Positions 14,915 to 22,677 of a stretch of DNA of 64,000 nucleotides are shown in pieces. Below the pieces are notes generated by a model. It was not told the DNA's origin, did not search any database, and was given only the letters and a program-made list of their open reading frames with translations. Within the stretch, counting starts at the first letter, position 1. Each line of letters starts with the position of its first letter. The translations under genes and the position numbers were made by a program. This DNA comes from Plantibacter sp. VKM Ac-2880 (GTDB taxonomy: Bacteria > Actinomycetota > Actinomycetes > Actinomycetales > Microbacteriaceae). The DNA lies in contig NZ_JADKSJ010000001.1 in NCBI RefSeq assembly GCF_015351235.1, forward strand, positions 620,001-684,000. Reading direction: 5' to 3'.

Positions 14915-14920
14915 ACGGTA
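14915..14920 (-). promoter_or_regulatory. -10 element, leaderless type
   Basis: TACCGT (minus strand) ends 7 bases before the recQ ATG. Confidence 0.45.
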
Positions 14921-15052
14921 CCTCCGGGCACCGACGTCGTGATTCCTCTTGACGGGTGCGACGGCGTCTGCAACACGGTGCCGTGGTGTCGGAGGCTCGA
15001 TCTACGCTCGGACGTGGTCGACGTCGCATCCCCAGCTGACAGTCCTCGGTCC

Positions 15053-16324
15053 TCACCGGTGAGGGTTGAGCGAGACATCTTCGCGACGTCGGCCCGACCT
15101 CGCCCGAGCCCCCGCCGCGCACACGAGGGCCACCGACGTCATGATCACGAGCGGCGGTGTCGCGGCCCCGACACCACCTCCCGCGATGAGGACCCCGGTG
15201 AGTGCGGCGCTCGCCGCGATACCGGAGGCCGAGGCGGAGTTGATCCACGTGAAGCCTTGCGTGAGCTCCGCCGGAGCGACCGACGCCTGCACGATCTGCG
15301 AGGACGAGGCGAGCAACGGCGCGATGGCCGCCCCGCCGCCGACGACGAGCATGACCGTGAGCCCGGTCAGCACCGGCCAGACGGCGCCGACGAGTGCGGC
15401 CAGGACGAGCAGGACCGCCGCCGCCAGCTGCACCGTCTGGGGGCGCGGGACCGATCGGACGGCGCCGTAGAGCGTGCCGGCGGCGATGCTCGCCGCGCTC
15501 GAGCAGGCGAGGACGACACCGGTCAGCGGTTGCAGCCCCTGCGCCGCCGCCGCTGCGGTCACGAGGAGCGGCACCGCGCCGAAGAAGCATCCCAGCCCGA
15601 GGTTGACGCCCAGGGTCGCGAGGAACGGCGGGGCGAGGAGGGTGCTCCTGCCGCGTCCCTCGACGGGCGCTCGCGCGCCACGCGGTTCCGGTGCCGTGCG
15701 GCGCTGCAGACTGAGGACCACGCAGCCGACCGCGACGAGCGTCGCCGCCACCGCCGACCCCGCCGCCGGCAGGAGCAGGGTGCCGGCGAGCGTGGCGAGG
15801 ATCGGCCCGGTCAGGAACACGAGGTCGTTGACGTTCGCCTCCAGGGAGAACGCGGTCCGCAGCGCCAGGGGGTCGGGGATGAGCCCGGACCAGCGCGCAG
15901 CGGACAGCGCGCCGGGCTGCGGGATCGCAGCGCCCGCGACGACGACGCTCGCGAGGGTGACCCAGATCGGCGCGTGTCCGGCGGTCGTGATCGCCACGGC
16001 GATCGCGCCGAGGTGGACGAGGACGGCCGCCGGAACCGTGGCCGTCTGGCCCCACCGGTCGACGATCCGTGCGAGCTGCGGCCCTGCGGTGGCCTCCGCG
16101 AGGGCGAACAGTCCCGTGGCCGCGCCCGCGGTGGCGAACGACCCCGTCGCATGGTGGATCGTGAACAGCAGCGCGAGCCCGGTCATCGCAACGCCGAGTC
16201 TGGCGACCGCTGCGGCGAGGAAGAACGGCAGCGCCCCGGGATGGCGGAGGACGTCACCGTACCGGCGGGTGGCAGAGCGGAACGATCCGCGGATCGAGGG
16301 CAGGAGTGAGCGTGCAGTCGTCAT
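15053..16324 (-). CDS. MFS transporter
   Basis: About 423 residues with around 12 hydrophobic segments; begins MTTARSLLPSIRGSF, followed by LPFFLAAAVARLGVAMTGLALLF as first membrane helix. The ARIVDRWGQT loop (about 80-90) is a degenerate MFS motif A between helices 2 and 3. Related proteins are putative drug or metabolite exporters; substrate unknown. GGAGG lies 8 bases before the chosen ATG, which excludes the longer upstream reading frame. Same direction as the serine hydrolase and the upstream MFS gene, with gaps of 139 and 61 bases. Confidence 0.85.
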   Translation of the reverse strand: MTTARSLLPSIRGSFRSATRRYGDVLRHPGALPFFLAAAVARLGVAMTGLALLFTIHHATGSFATAGAATGLFALAEATAGPQLARIVDRWGQTATVPAAVLVHLGAIAVAITTAGHAPIWVTLASVVVAGAAIPQPGALSAARWSGLIPDPLALRTAFSLEANVNDLVFLTGPILATLAGTLLLPAAGSAVAATLVAVGCVVLSLQRRTAPEPRGARAPVEGRGRSTLLAPPFLATLGVNLGLGCFFGAVPLLVTAAAAAQGLQPLTGVVLACSSAASIAAGTLYGAVRSVPRPQTVQLAAAVLLVLAALVGAVWPVLTGLTVMLVVGGGAAIAPLLASSSQIVQASVAPAELTQGFTWINSASASGIAASAALTGVLIAGGGVGAATPPLVIMTSVALVCAAGARARSGRRREDVSLNPHR

Positions 16325-16463
16325 GGACGATGCCTCCGAGGCGGTGCGGGGGATCCGTCGGCAGACAAGTCGGCCTGGGCTTCGACGATCACCACGGCGC
16401 CGCGGTTCCCCGCCATGATGCCCGCTGCGCAGGCCCCCGCGCAAGGAGGACGGGCGACCGCGC

Positions 16464-17360
16464 CTAGGCGTCGGCGAGGAACGCGGACACGGAGGTCGCG
16501 ATGCGGTCCGCTCCCTCGTGGTCCTCGGCGGTGATGGTCACGACGGCGTCGCCGGCGAAGACGAGGAGCTGCCCGTAGGCGCCGTGGAGTCGCCAGGCGG
16601 CACCCGGGCCGTCCCACCCGGCGAGCGCGTACCGCTCGTAGCCGGGACCGGTGCCGGCCGGCACCCACTCGGTGTGCATCGCGTCGACCCAGTCCGATGC
16701 GAGGAGCTGCACGTCGTGCCAGCGGCCACGGTCGCGGATGAGACGTCCGATGCGCGCGAGCTCCGTCGTGCGCAGTGGTAGGCCACCGCCGGCGGCGATG
16801 AACCCGTTCGGGCATCGCTCCCACTCGGCGTCGTGGATACCGAGCGGTGCGAGCAGGCGCAGGTCGAGGTACGCGCCGACGTCGCCGACGCGGGTCTCCA
16901 GCGCGCGCATCGCGGTGTAGGAGCTGGCGTTCGAGTACTGGAAGACCGCTCCCCGTGACGGTCGGCGGAGGAACTCGAGGGTCAGGTCGGGCCAGTCGGT
17001 GAGCAGCGTCGGCGACCAGGGGAGGTCGACGCCGCTCGTCATGTTCAGGAGGCGTCGGAGGGTGACGTCGGCCGTGCCGTCGCCGAACTCAGCGTCTGGG
17101 AAGACGGAGCCGAGCGTCGTGTCCATCGTGATGAGCCCCTCGTCGACGGCGAAGCCCACAGCGAGCACGCAGACACCCTTGGCCGCCGAGTGGACGTCCT
17201 CGCGGACATCTTCGGTCCACCGGTGCCCGGCCTCGTCGTCGCCGACGAGCACGTGCAGGCCGTGGGCGCCGAAGCCCTGCTCGGCGACCTCCCACACGAT
17301 GCGGTCGCGGAGGAGCTCGGCCCTGGTGGTGCCCGCTCCGGCGGTGTCGGCTCGGCTCAT
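16464..17360 (-). CDS. Serine hydrolase, beta-lactamase/class C fold
   Basis: 298 residues. Motif 1 SAAK (about residue 69-72) supplies the nucleophilic serine and the general-base lysine, and YSN (about 150) supplies motif 2; LHGAYGQLL near the C-terminus is a possible third element. There is no signal peptide, so it is cytoplasmic and more likely an esterase or peptidase than a resistance enzyme. A decayed copy with a large internal deletion lies at 20286-20430. A CAGACT hexamer stands 6 bases before the ATG. Confidence 0.85.
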   Translation of the reverse strand: MSRADTAGAGTTRAELLRDRIVWEVAEQGFGAHGLHVLVGDDEAGHRWTEDVREDVHSAAKGVCVLAVGFAVDEGLITMDTTLGSVFPDAEFGDGTADVTLRRLLNMTSGVDLPWSPTLLTDWPDLTLEFLRRPSRGAVFQYSNASSYTAMRALETRVGDVGAYLDLRLLAPLGIHDAEWERCPNGFIAAGGGLPLRTTELARIGRLIRDRGRWHDVQLLASDWVDAMHTEWVPAGTGPGYERYALAGWDGPGAAWRLHGAYGQLLVFAGDAVVTITAEDHEGADRIATSVSAFLADA

Positions 17361-17421
17361 CGGTCCAGTCTGCCCGACGGGCGTCCGCTGATCACGTCGG
17401 TGAGCCGATCGCACGCTGCGC

Positions 17422-18831
17422 TCACCGGTGCCCGCCTTCGCCGTCGCCCGCCTGCGCCGTGTCGAGTCGTCCGGCGAGCAGGACGCCGAGGAGTCCGAGT
17501 GCTGCGGTCAGTCCGAACACCGCGAGGAAGGCCGGGGTCGTCGCTCCGAGCCGGGCGACGATGGCCCCGCCGACACCGGCGACGGTCGCAGTGGCGAGCG
17601 TCTGGGCGAGTTGCAGACTGGCGCTGACCCTGCCCGCGCTGTCGGCCGGCGTCGTCGACATCGTCGCCGAGGTCGCGGCGTTGAAAGCGACACCCATGCC
17701 GATCCCGGCGATGGTCCAACCGATGACCGCCCATCCGGCCCACACCTCGGGCAGCGCGACGGCGACGCCCATGATGAGCTCTCCGCCCACGAGGGCGAGA
17801 ATGCCGAGGCGTGTCGCCAGTGCGCGCCGTCCGGGACGCACGGCGTCGATGCGTGCCTGCGCGAAGGAACCCGCGGTCCAGGCGAGCGCACCGGCGGCGA
17901 GCCCCAGGCCGGCGAGGGTGATGCCGAGTCCGTGGACGCTCGTCAGGCCGAGGGGGAGGAAGGCCTCGGATCCGAAGTAGACGCCGCACAGGACGAACCG
18001 GATGACGAGGCCGGTCGGGGCGCCGCGACGGAGGCGGAGGGTTCCGGTCGGCAGGATCCATCGCAGTGCCACGATCGCGCCGACGAGCCCGCCGATCACG
18101 AGTGCGACGAGTGCGAGGAGGGCGTCGAGTTCGAGTCCGAGGAGGACGGCGCCGGTGCCGGCGGCGAGCAGGATCGAGAACCACACGGGCGCCGGGATCC
18201 GTCGGCGCGGGCCCGAGGCCGGACGCGGCGCAGTGGATGCCAACCGTCGTGCGTCCGGGAGCACGAGGGGGAGGAGGAGCAACGTGAGCGGCGCGATCGA
18301 CCAGAAGACCACCCGCCAGTCGAGGAGCGATGCGAGTGCTCCGGCGAACACCGGCCCGACGAGCGAGGGGATGGTCCACGCCGAGGAGAGGAACGCGAAC
18401 ATCACGGCCTGCAACCGTGCCGGGTACGCGATGCCGACGAGGCTGTAGGCGTAGGCCATGATCGCCCCGATGCCCAGTCCCTGGAGAGCGCGGGCCACGA
18501 TGAAGACGCCCCACCCTGGCGCGAGGCCGGCGAGCAGGCAGCCGAATGCGAAGACGAGGGTTCCGACCAGGACCGTCCTGGCGGGTCCTCGACGGTCGAT
18601 GTCGACGCCCGCGATCACGGTGCCGACGATGTTCGCGAGCATGAGCGCCGAGAGCCCCCAGCCGTACCCGCCCAGGCCGCCGAGCTCGGTCGCCACGGAC
18701 GGCAGGATCGTCGCGACCCCGAGGGATTCGAACGCCACCGACCCGACGCTCGCGAGCAGACCGATCGTGAAGCCACGGAACCTCGGTGAGAACACCCCGC
18801 CCGTGTCGTCGGTCATCATGTCGTCGTCCAT
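17422..18831 (-). CDS. MFS multidrug exporter (DHA2-like)
   Basis: 469 residues with 12-14 hydrophobic segments. GVDIDRRGPARTVLVG (about 77-92) is the MFS motif A loop. AAGGAG stands 5 bases before the ATG, which decides this start over a GTG 6 bases earlier. Divergent from a TetR gene with a palindromic operator in between, the typical layout of a self-regulated efflux system. Substrate unknown; probably a toxic hydrophobic compound. The serine hydrolase gene follows in the same direction. Confidence 0.9.
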   Translation of the reverse strand: MDDDMMTDDTGGVFSPRFRGFTIGLLASVGSVAFESLGVATILPSVATELGGLGGYGWGLSALMLANIVGTVIAGVDIDRRGPARTVLVGTLVFAFGCLLAGLAPGWGVFIVARALQGLGIGAIMAYAYSLVGIAYPARLQAVMFAFLSSAWTIPSLVGPVFAGALASLLDWRVVFWSIAPLTLLLLPLVLPDARRLASTAPRPASGPRRRIPAPVWFSILLAAGTGAVLLGLELDALLALVALVIGGLVGAIVALRWILPTGTLRLRRGAPTGLVIRFVLCGVYFGSEAFLPLGLTSVHGLGITLAGLGLAAGALAWTAGSFAQARIDAVRPGRRALATRLGILALVGGELIMGVAVALPEVWAGWAVIGWTIAGIGMGVAFNAATSATMSTTPADSAGRVSASLQLAQTLATATVAGVGGAIVARLGATTPAFLAVFGLTAALGLLGVLLAGRLDTAQAGDGEGGHR

Positions 18832-18846
18832 CGCCACTCCTTTTAT

Positions 18847-18872
18847 TTCATTCCACTCCGGAACGTAATGAA
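18847..18872. promoter_or_regulatory. TetR operator between MFS and tetR
   Basis: A 26-bp imperfect palindrome (10 of 13 pairs) with outer arms TTCATT and AATGAA and inner arms TCC/GGA. It lies 15 bases before the MFS start and just upstream of the tetR -10 (TACGAT), so binding would block both promoters. Confidence 0.65.
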
Positions 18873-18879
18873 TCTAGAG

Positions 18880-18885
18880 TACGAT
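18880..18885 (+). promoter_or_regulatory. -10 element, leaderless type
   Basis: TACGAT ends 6 bases before the tetR ATG. Confidence 0.5.
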
Positions 18886-18891
18886 GGTGGC

Positions 18892-19539
18892 ATGGAGCAA
18901 ATAGACCGTGCGGAGGGGTCGCCGTCGTCGTCGGCGGCACCGGGCCGCCCGCGAGACACCACGATCGACGCGAGGGTGACCGGCGCCGTCGTGGAGCTGC
19001 TCGCCACCGTGCCCTACAGTGCGCTGACGCTCGAGGGTGTCGCCGCCGCCGCCGGCACGAGCAAGCCGGCGGTGCGTCGGCGCTGGGGGAGTCTGCCCGG
19101 GGTGGTCGTGCACACGCTCATCTCCGTGCTCGGGACGACCCCGACACCCGACACCGGTTGTGTCCACTGCGACCTCATTGCCGGCATCTCCACCCTGTCG
19201 GACACCTTCCAGGCCTCCCCGATCACCAGGGCTCTGCCGGGGCTCGTCTCCGACCTCGAAGCGGATCCGGAGTTGCGCGAGGTGTTCCGTCGGGACTACT
19301 TCGAGGCGCGACGAGCGACCTCCCGTGCGGTGCTCGAGCATGCGGTCGAGCGTGGCGAGCTCCAGGACGGCCTCGACCTGGAGCTCACCCTGGACCTCCT
19401 CGCCGCGCCGATCTACTACCGCGCGTTCTTCGGGCACCAGCCGATCGACGACGGCCTGGCCGAACGGACGGTGTTGAGCGTCCTGAACGGCGTCGCGACC
19501 GCAGACTGGCAGCGTCACCACCGGGCGTCGCGCTCCTGA
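18892..19539 (+). CDS. TetR/AcrR-family repressor
   Basis: 215 residues. The N-terminal helix-turn-helix reads ALTLEGVAAAAGTSKPAVRRRWGSL (about 42-66), with the usual C-terminal ligand-binding domain (TetR_C_16-like; LRDVFR... LEHAVERGELQDGLDLEL). Such proteins repress a divergent transporter gene until a ligand is bound. The ATG at 18892 is supported by a -10 hexamer 6 bases upstream; the in-frame ATG at 18868 lies inside the operator and is unlikely. Confidence 0.92.
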   Translation: MEQIDRAEGSPSSSAAPGRPRDTTIDARVTGAVVELLATVPYSALTLEGVAAAAGTSKPAVRRRWGSLPGVVVHTLISVLGTTPTPDTGCVHCDLIAGISTLSDTFQASPITRALPGLVSDLEADPELREVFRRDYFEARRATSRAVLEHAVERGELQDGLDLELTLDLLAAPIYYRAFFGHQPIDDGLAERTVLSVLNGVATADWQRHHRASRS

Positions 19540-19747
19540 CCGAGAACCTGGGCGCCCGGAACTCCGCCCGGCGGTCGCGGCCCTCAGGTCGATGTGACGA
19601 GCTGCCGGAGATCCGCCGGAGCGGTCCAGCCTCCCCGTTCGCGTCCCCCGGAGCCGGCGGGAAACGGACGTCGCATCGGGCGGTGCAGGACCACAAGCTG
19701 TATCAGGTGATCCTGCGCCGCTGACCGTCCGGGTGCACACTGGGGTG

Positions 19748-20284
19748 ATGACACACGCCCGGATCGTCTCGGTCAGCAGCGACGATGAGCACCGCTTCTC
19801 CAAGCCTCGACGCGAGGCGATCACGCTCGTCGCCGGTCTCGGTGTCGATGGGGATGCGCACTTCGGGGCGACGGTCCAGCACCGGTCCCGTGTGCGACGC
19901 GACCCCACGCAACCCAATCTCCGCCAGGTGCACCTGATCCACCGCGAACTGTTCGAGGAGGTCGACGCCGATGTAGCGCCGGGGGAGCTGGGTGAGAACG
20001 TGACCACCGAGGGGCTGGACCTGCTCGCCCTCCCCACCGGCGCGGTGCTCCGGCTCGGATCGGACGCCGTCGTCCAGGTGACCGGCCTCCGCAACCCGTG
20101 CGTCCAGATCGACCGCTTCGAACCCGGCCTCCTCAAGCAGCTGGTGGGCACGGACGCCGAGGGTCGCACCGTCCGCAAGGCGGGGGTCATGGGCGTCGTC
20201 CTCGCCGGGGGCGTCGTGCGTCCCGGTGACGACGTCGTCGTCGAGCTCCCGGACGGCGTCGGGGAACCGCTCGCACCGGTGTAG
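19748..20284 (+). CDS. MOSC-domain protein
   Basis: 178 residues, a stand-alone MOSC domain as in the YiiM group: GLGVDGDAHFG (about 30-40), LGENVTTEGLDL (about 83-94) and the conserved cysteine in LRNPCVQID (about 115-123). MOSC domains bind a sulfur or molybdenum-cofactor ligand through this cysteine and take part in sulfur transfer or detoxification of N-hydroxylated compounds. No molybdenum-cofactor genes are nearby. The remnant of a serine hydrolase gene begins right after the stop. Confidence 0.85.
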   Translation: MTHARIVSVSSDDEHRFSKPRREAITLVAGLGVDGDAHFGATVQHRSRVRRDPTQPNLRQVHLIHRELFEEVDADVAPGELGENVTTEGLDLLALPTGAVLRLGSDAVVQVTGLRNPCVQIDRFEPGLLKQLVGTDAEGRTVRKAGVMGVVLAGGVVRPGDDVVVELPDGVGEPLAPV

Positions 20285-20285
20285 C

Positions 20286-20430
20286 GGCAGGCCACCGCCG
20301 GCGGCGATGAAGCCGTTCGGGCACCGCTCCCACACGATGCGATCGCGGAGGAGCTCGGCCGTGGTGGTGCCCGCTCGGGCGGTGCCGGCTTCGGTCGGAT
20401 CGGGTCGGACTGCGACATTTCGGGTCACCC
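20286..20430 (-). pseudogene. Remnant of a serine hydrolase gene (paralogue of 16464-17360)
   Basis: Read on the minus strand, this begins with ARAGTTTAELLRDRIVWE, matching the N-terminus of the serine hydrolase (AGAGTTRAELLRDRIVWE), then jumps directly to RCPNGFIAAGGGLPL, which in the intact gene lies roughly 155 residues further on. The junction is a shared TGGGAG in the intact gene at both points, so a deletion between short direct repeats explains it. Homology then stops, close to the MOSC stop codon. Not functional. Confidence 0.8.
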
Positions 20431-20458
20431 GTCAAGTGGGCACGGTAGATCCGTTCAA

Positions 20459-20490
20459 TTCCCGTTCACCGGGAAACGTCACGCTAGGTT
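20459..20490 (+). promoter_or_regulatory. Operator and -10 of the ABC importer operon
   Basis: TTCCCG (20459-20464) and CGGGAA (20470-20475) form a perfect inverted repeat with a 5-base spacer, followed after 9 bases by a plausible -10, TAGGTT (20485-20490). The position suits a repressor that senses the transported nutrient. Confidence 0.5.
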
Positions 20491-20573
20491 GAAGACTGCA
20501 TCAGCGGTCACAACGTCGTTACTCATGCGCGGCGACCCCGGCAACCCCGGGCGTTCGTCCCGAAAGGAATCCC

Positions 20574-21647
20574 GTGAAGCGTTCAGCGCCCCGTTCCCTC
20601 GCCATCGCAGCCCTCGTCATCGGTGCGCTCGGCCTCAGTGCCTGCTCCGCGGGAGGCGACGCTGGATCCGACGGTGGGGGCGACGCCTCCGGCCCCCTGA
20701 TCGTCTACACGAACTCCAACGGCGACGGTCGCGGCGAGTGGGTCACCGCTGAGGCGAAGAAGGCCGGCATCGACATCGAGATCGTCGGCCTCGGCGGCGC
20801 CGACCTCGCGAACCGCATCGTGGCCGAGAAGAACAACCCCGTCGGCGACGTCGTGTTCGGGCTGAACAACATGTTCTTCGAGACCCTCAAGGCCGAGAAG
20901 GCCATCACCGCCTACAAGCCGGCCTGGTCCGGCGAGGTCGACCAGGCCTCGGGCGACCCGAAGGACGGTGCGTTCTGGCCGCTCGTCGAGCAGGCGATCG
21001 TCACCGTCTACGACACGAACACCATCCCCGAGGCCGACGCGCCGACCGAGCTCTCCGAGCTCTGGGAGGACTCGAAGTACCAGGGCAAGTACGAGGTCAA
21101 CACCGTCCTCGGCCAGGCCACCCCGCAGCTCGTCCTCGCCGGACTGCTCGCCCCGTACAAGGACGCGGACGGCGACCTGGGCATCTCCGACAAGGGTTGG
21201 AAGGTCGTCGAGGAGTACTTCAAGAACGGTTCGCCCGCCGTCGAGGGCACCGACCTGTACGCCCGGCTCACCCGTGGCGAGGTCGACTTCGGCACGATCC
21301 CGAGCAGTGGCATCACGAGCCGCGACGCCGAGTACGGCACGAAGACCGGCGTCATCGCCCCGAAGTCGGGCGTGCCGTACGTGACCGAGCAGATCGCCGA
21401 GATCACGGGCACGAAGCGTGAGCAGCAGGCGCAGAAGTTCATCGACTGGTTCGGCAGCGCCGAGACGCAGGGTGCGTTCGCGAAGGAGTTCTCCGCCTAC
21501 CCGGTGAACGAGAAGGCGAAGGCCGAGGCCCTCCCGGAGGTCGTCGCGCTCATCGACTCGCTGCCCAAGCAGGACATCGACTTCGAGTTCGTCCGCGAGA
21601 ACATCGGAGCCTGGGTCGAGAAGACCGAGCTCGAGTACCTCCCGTAG
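20574..21647 (+). CDS. ABC importer substrate-binding lipoprotein
   Basis: 357 residues, GTG start with AAAGGA upstream. Lipoprotein signal: basic N-terminus, hydrophobic stretch and lipobox LSAC with Cys about 24, so it is anchored outside the membrane. The mature part (PLIVYTNSNGDGRGEWV, then GDVVFGLNNMFFETLK) belongs to the family of Fe3+, thiamine, putrescine and 2-aminoethylphosphonate binding proteins. The ligand is not decided. The stop codon is immediately followed by the ATPase ATG (TAGATG), so the operon is tightly coupled. Confidence 0.9.
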   Translation: MKRSAPRSLAIAALVIGALGLSACSAGGDAGSDGGGDASGPLIVYTNSNGDGRGEWVTAEAKKAGIDIEIVGLGGADLANRIVAEKNNPVGDVVFGLNNMFFETLKAEKAITAYKPAWSGEVDQASGDPKDGAFWPLVEQAIVTVYDTNTIPEADAPTELSELWEDSKYQGKYEVNTVLGQATPQLVLAGLLAPYKDADGDLGISDKGWKVVEEYFKNGSPAVEGTDLYARLTRGEVDFGTIPSSGITSRDAEYGTKTGVIAPKSGVPYVTEQIAEITGTKREQQAQKFIDWFGSAETQGAFAKEFSAYPVNEKAKAEALPEVVALIDSLPKQDIDFEFVRENIGAWVEKTELEYLP

Positions 21648-22670
21648 ATGATCACCTACGACGGCATCCAGGTCGCGTTCGGCGACCACCTGGCGATCCC
21701 GGACCTCAACCTGACGATCGAGGAGGGTGAGTTCTTCACCCTCCTCGGCCCGTCGGGCTGTGGCAAGACGACCGCGTTGCGCACCCTCGCCGGTTTCATC
21801 CAGCCGACGGCGGGCGAGCTGATCATCGGCGGCAAGACCGTCACCCGGCTGCCGAGCGAGCAGCGACGCGTCGGGATGGTGTTCCAGAACTACGCCCTCT
21901 TCCCGAGCATGAGCGTTCGGGAGAACATCGCGTTCGGGCTCCAGGTGCGGAAGACGAAGCGGCCGGAGACGACGAAGCTCGTCGACGAGATCGCCGAGCA
22001 GGTCGAACTCACCCCGGAACAGCTCGAGAAGAACGTCGCCGAGCTCTCCGGTGGGCAGCAGCAGCGCGTCGCCATCGCCCGCGCGCTCGTCCTCAAGCCG
22101 CGCATCCTGCTGCTGGACGAGCCGCTCTCGAACCTCGACGCGAAGCTGCGCGTGCAGTTGCGCGAGCAGCTGAAGCGACTGCAGAGCGAGCTCGGCATCA
22201 CGACGATGTACGTGACGCACGACCAGGAAGAGGCGCTCACGATGAGCGACCGGATCGCCGTGTTCAACCAGGGCGTCGTGGAACAGCTGGGCACGCCGGA
22301 GGAGATCTACAACCACTCCGCCACCGAGTTCGTGGGCACGTTCATCGGCGCGATCAACCAGCTCTCCCCGGAGACGGTCCGGGCGCTGGCGGGTGCTGGT
22401 GCGCCCCTCGACCCGTCGGCGTCGGCGTACCTGCGGCTCGAGAAGGTCGCCGTGGTGGCGGCGGACGACCACCGCACGCCGCCGCCCGGTCTGGTCGCAT
22501 TGCAGGGCACTATCGTGGAACGCTCCTACCACGGCGCGTACTCGACCTACACGGTCGAGGCCGTCGGTGGTCGGATCCGTGCCATGGTCGTGGAGAGCGG
22601 CACCGACGCCTTGAGCCCCGGGTCGCCCGCCGAGCTGCGCATCGACCCGAGCCACGTGCTCCAGTACTGA
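21648..22670 (+). CDS. ABC importer ATPase (FbpC/PotA-like)
   Basis: 340 residues. Walker A GPSGCGKTT (about 34-42), Q-loop NYALFPSM, signature LSGGQQQR (about 132-139), Walker B ILLLDEPLSNLD and H-loop TMYVTHDQ are all intact. A C-terminal TOBE-like region (about 240-340) is present, as in the Fe3+/spermidine/sugar class of importers. It energises uptake with the preceding lipoprotein and the following permease. No gap to the first gene and 7 bases to the permease. Confidence 0.93.
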   Translation: MITYDGIQVAFGDHLAIPDLNLTIEEGEFFTLLGPSGCGKTTALRTLAGFIQPTAGELIIGGKTVTRLPSEQRRVGMVFQNYALFPSMSVRENIAFGLQVRKTKRPETTKLVDEIAEQVELTPEQLEKNVAELSGGQQQRVAIARALVLKPRILLLDEPLSNLDAKLRVQLREQLKRLQSELGITTMYVTHDQEEALTMSDRIAVFNQGVVEQLGTPEEIYNHSATEFVGTFIGAINQLSPETVRALAGAGAPLDPSASAYLRLEKVAVVAADDHRTPPPGLVALQGTIVERSYHGAYSTYTVEAVGGRIRAMVVESGTDALSPGSPAELRIDPSHVLQY

Positions 22671-22677
22671 GGCCGAC

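Noticed and set aside
20526-20573. Riboswitch before the ABC binding protein
   Set aside because: The leader is short and no conserved riboswitch core could be recognised; only small GC-rich pairings are present.
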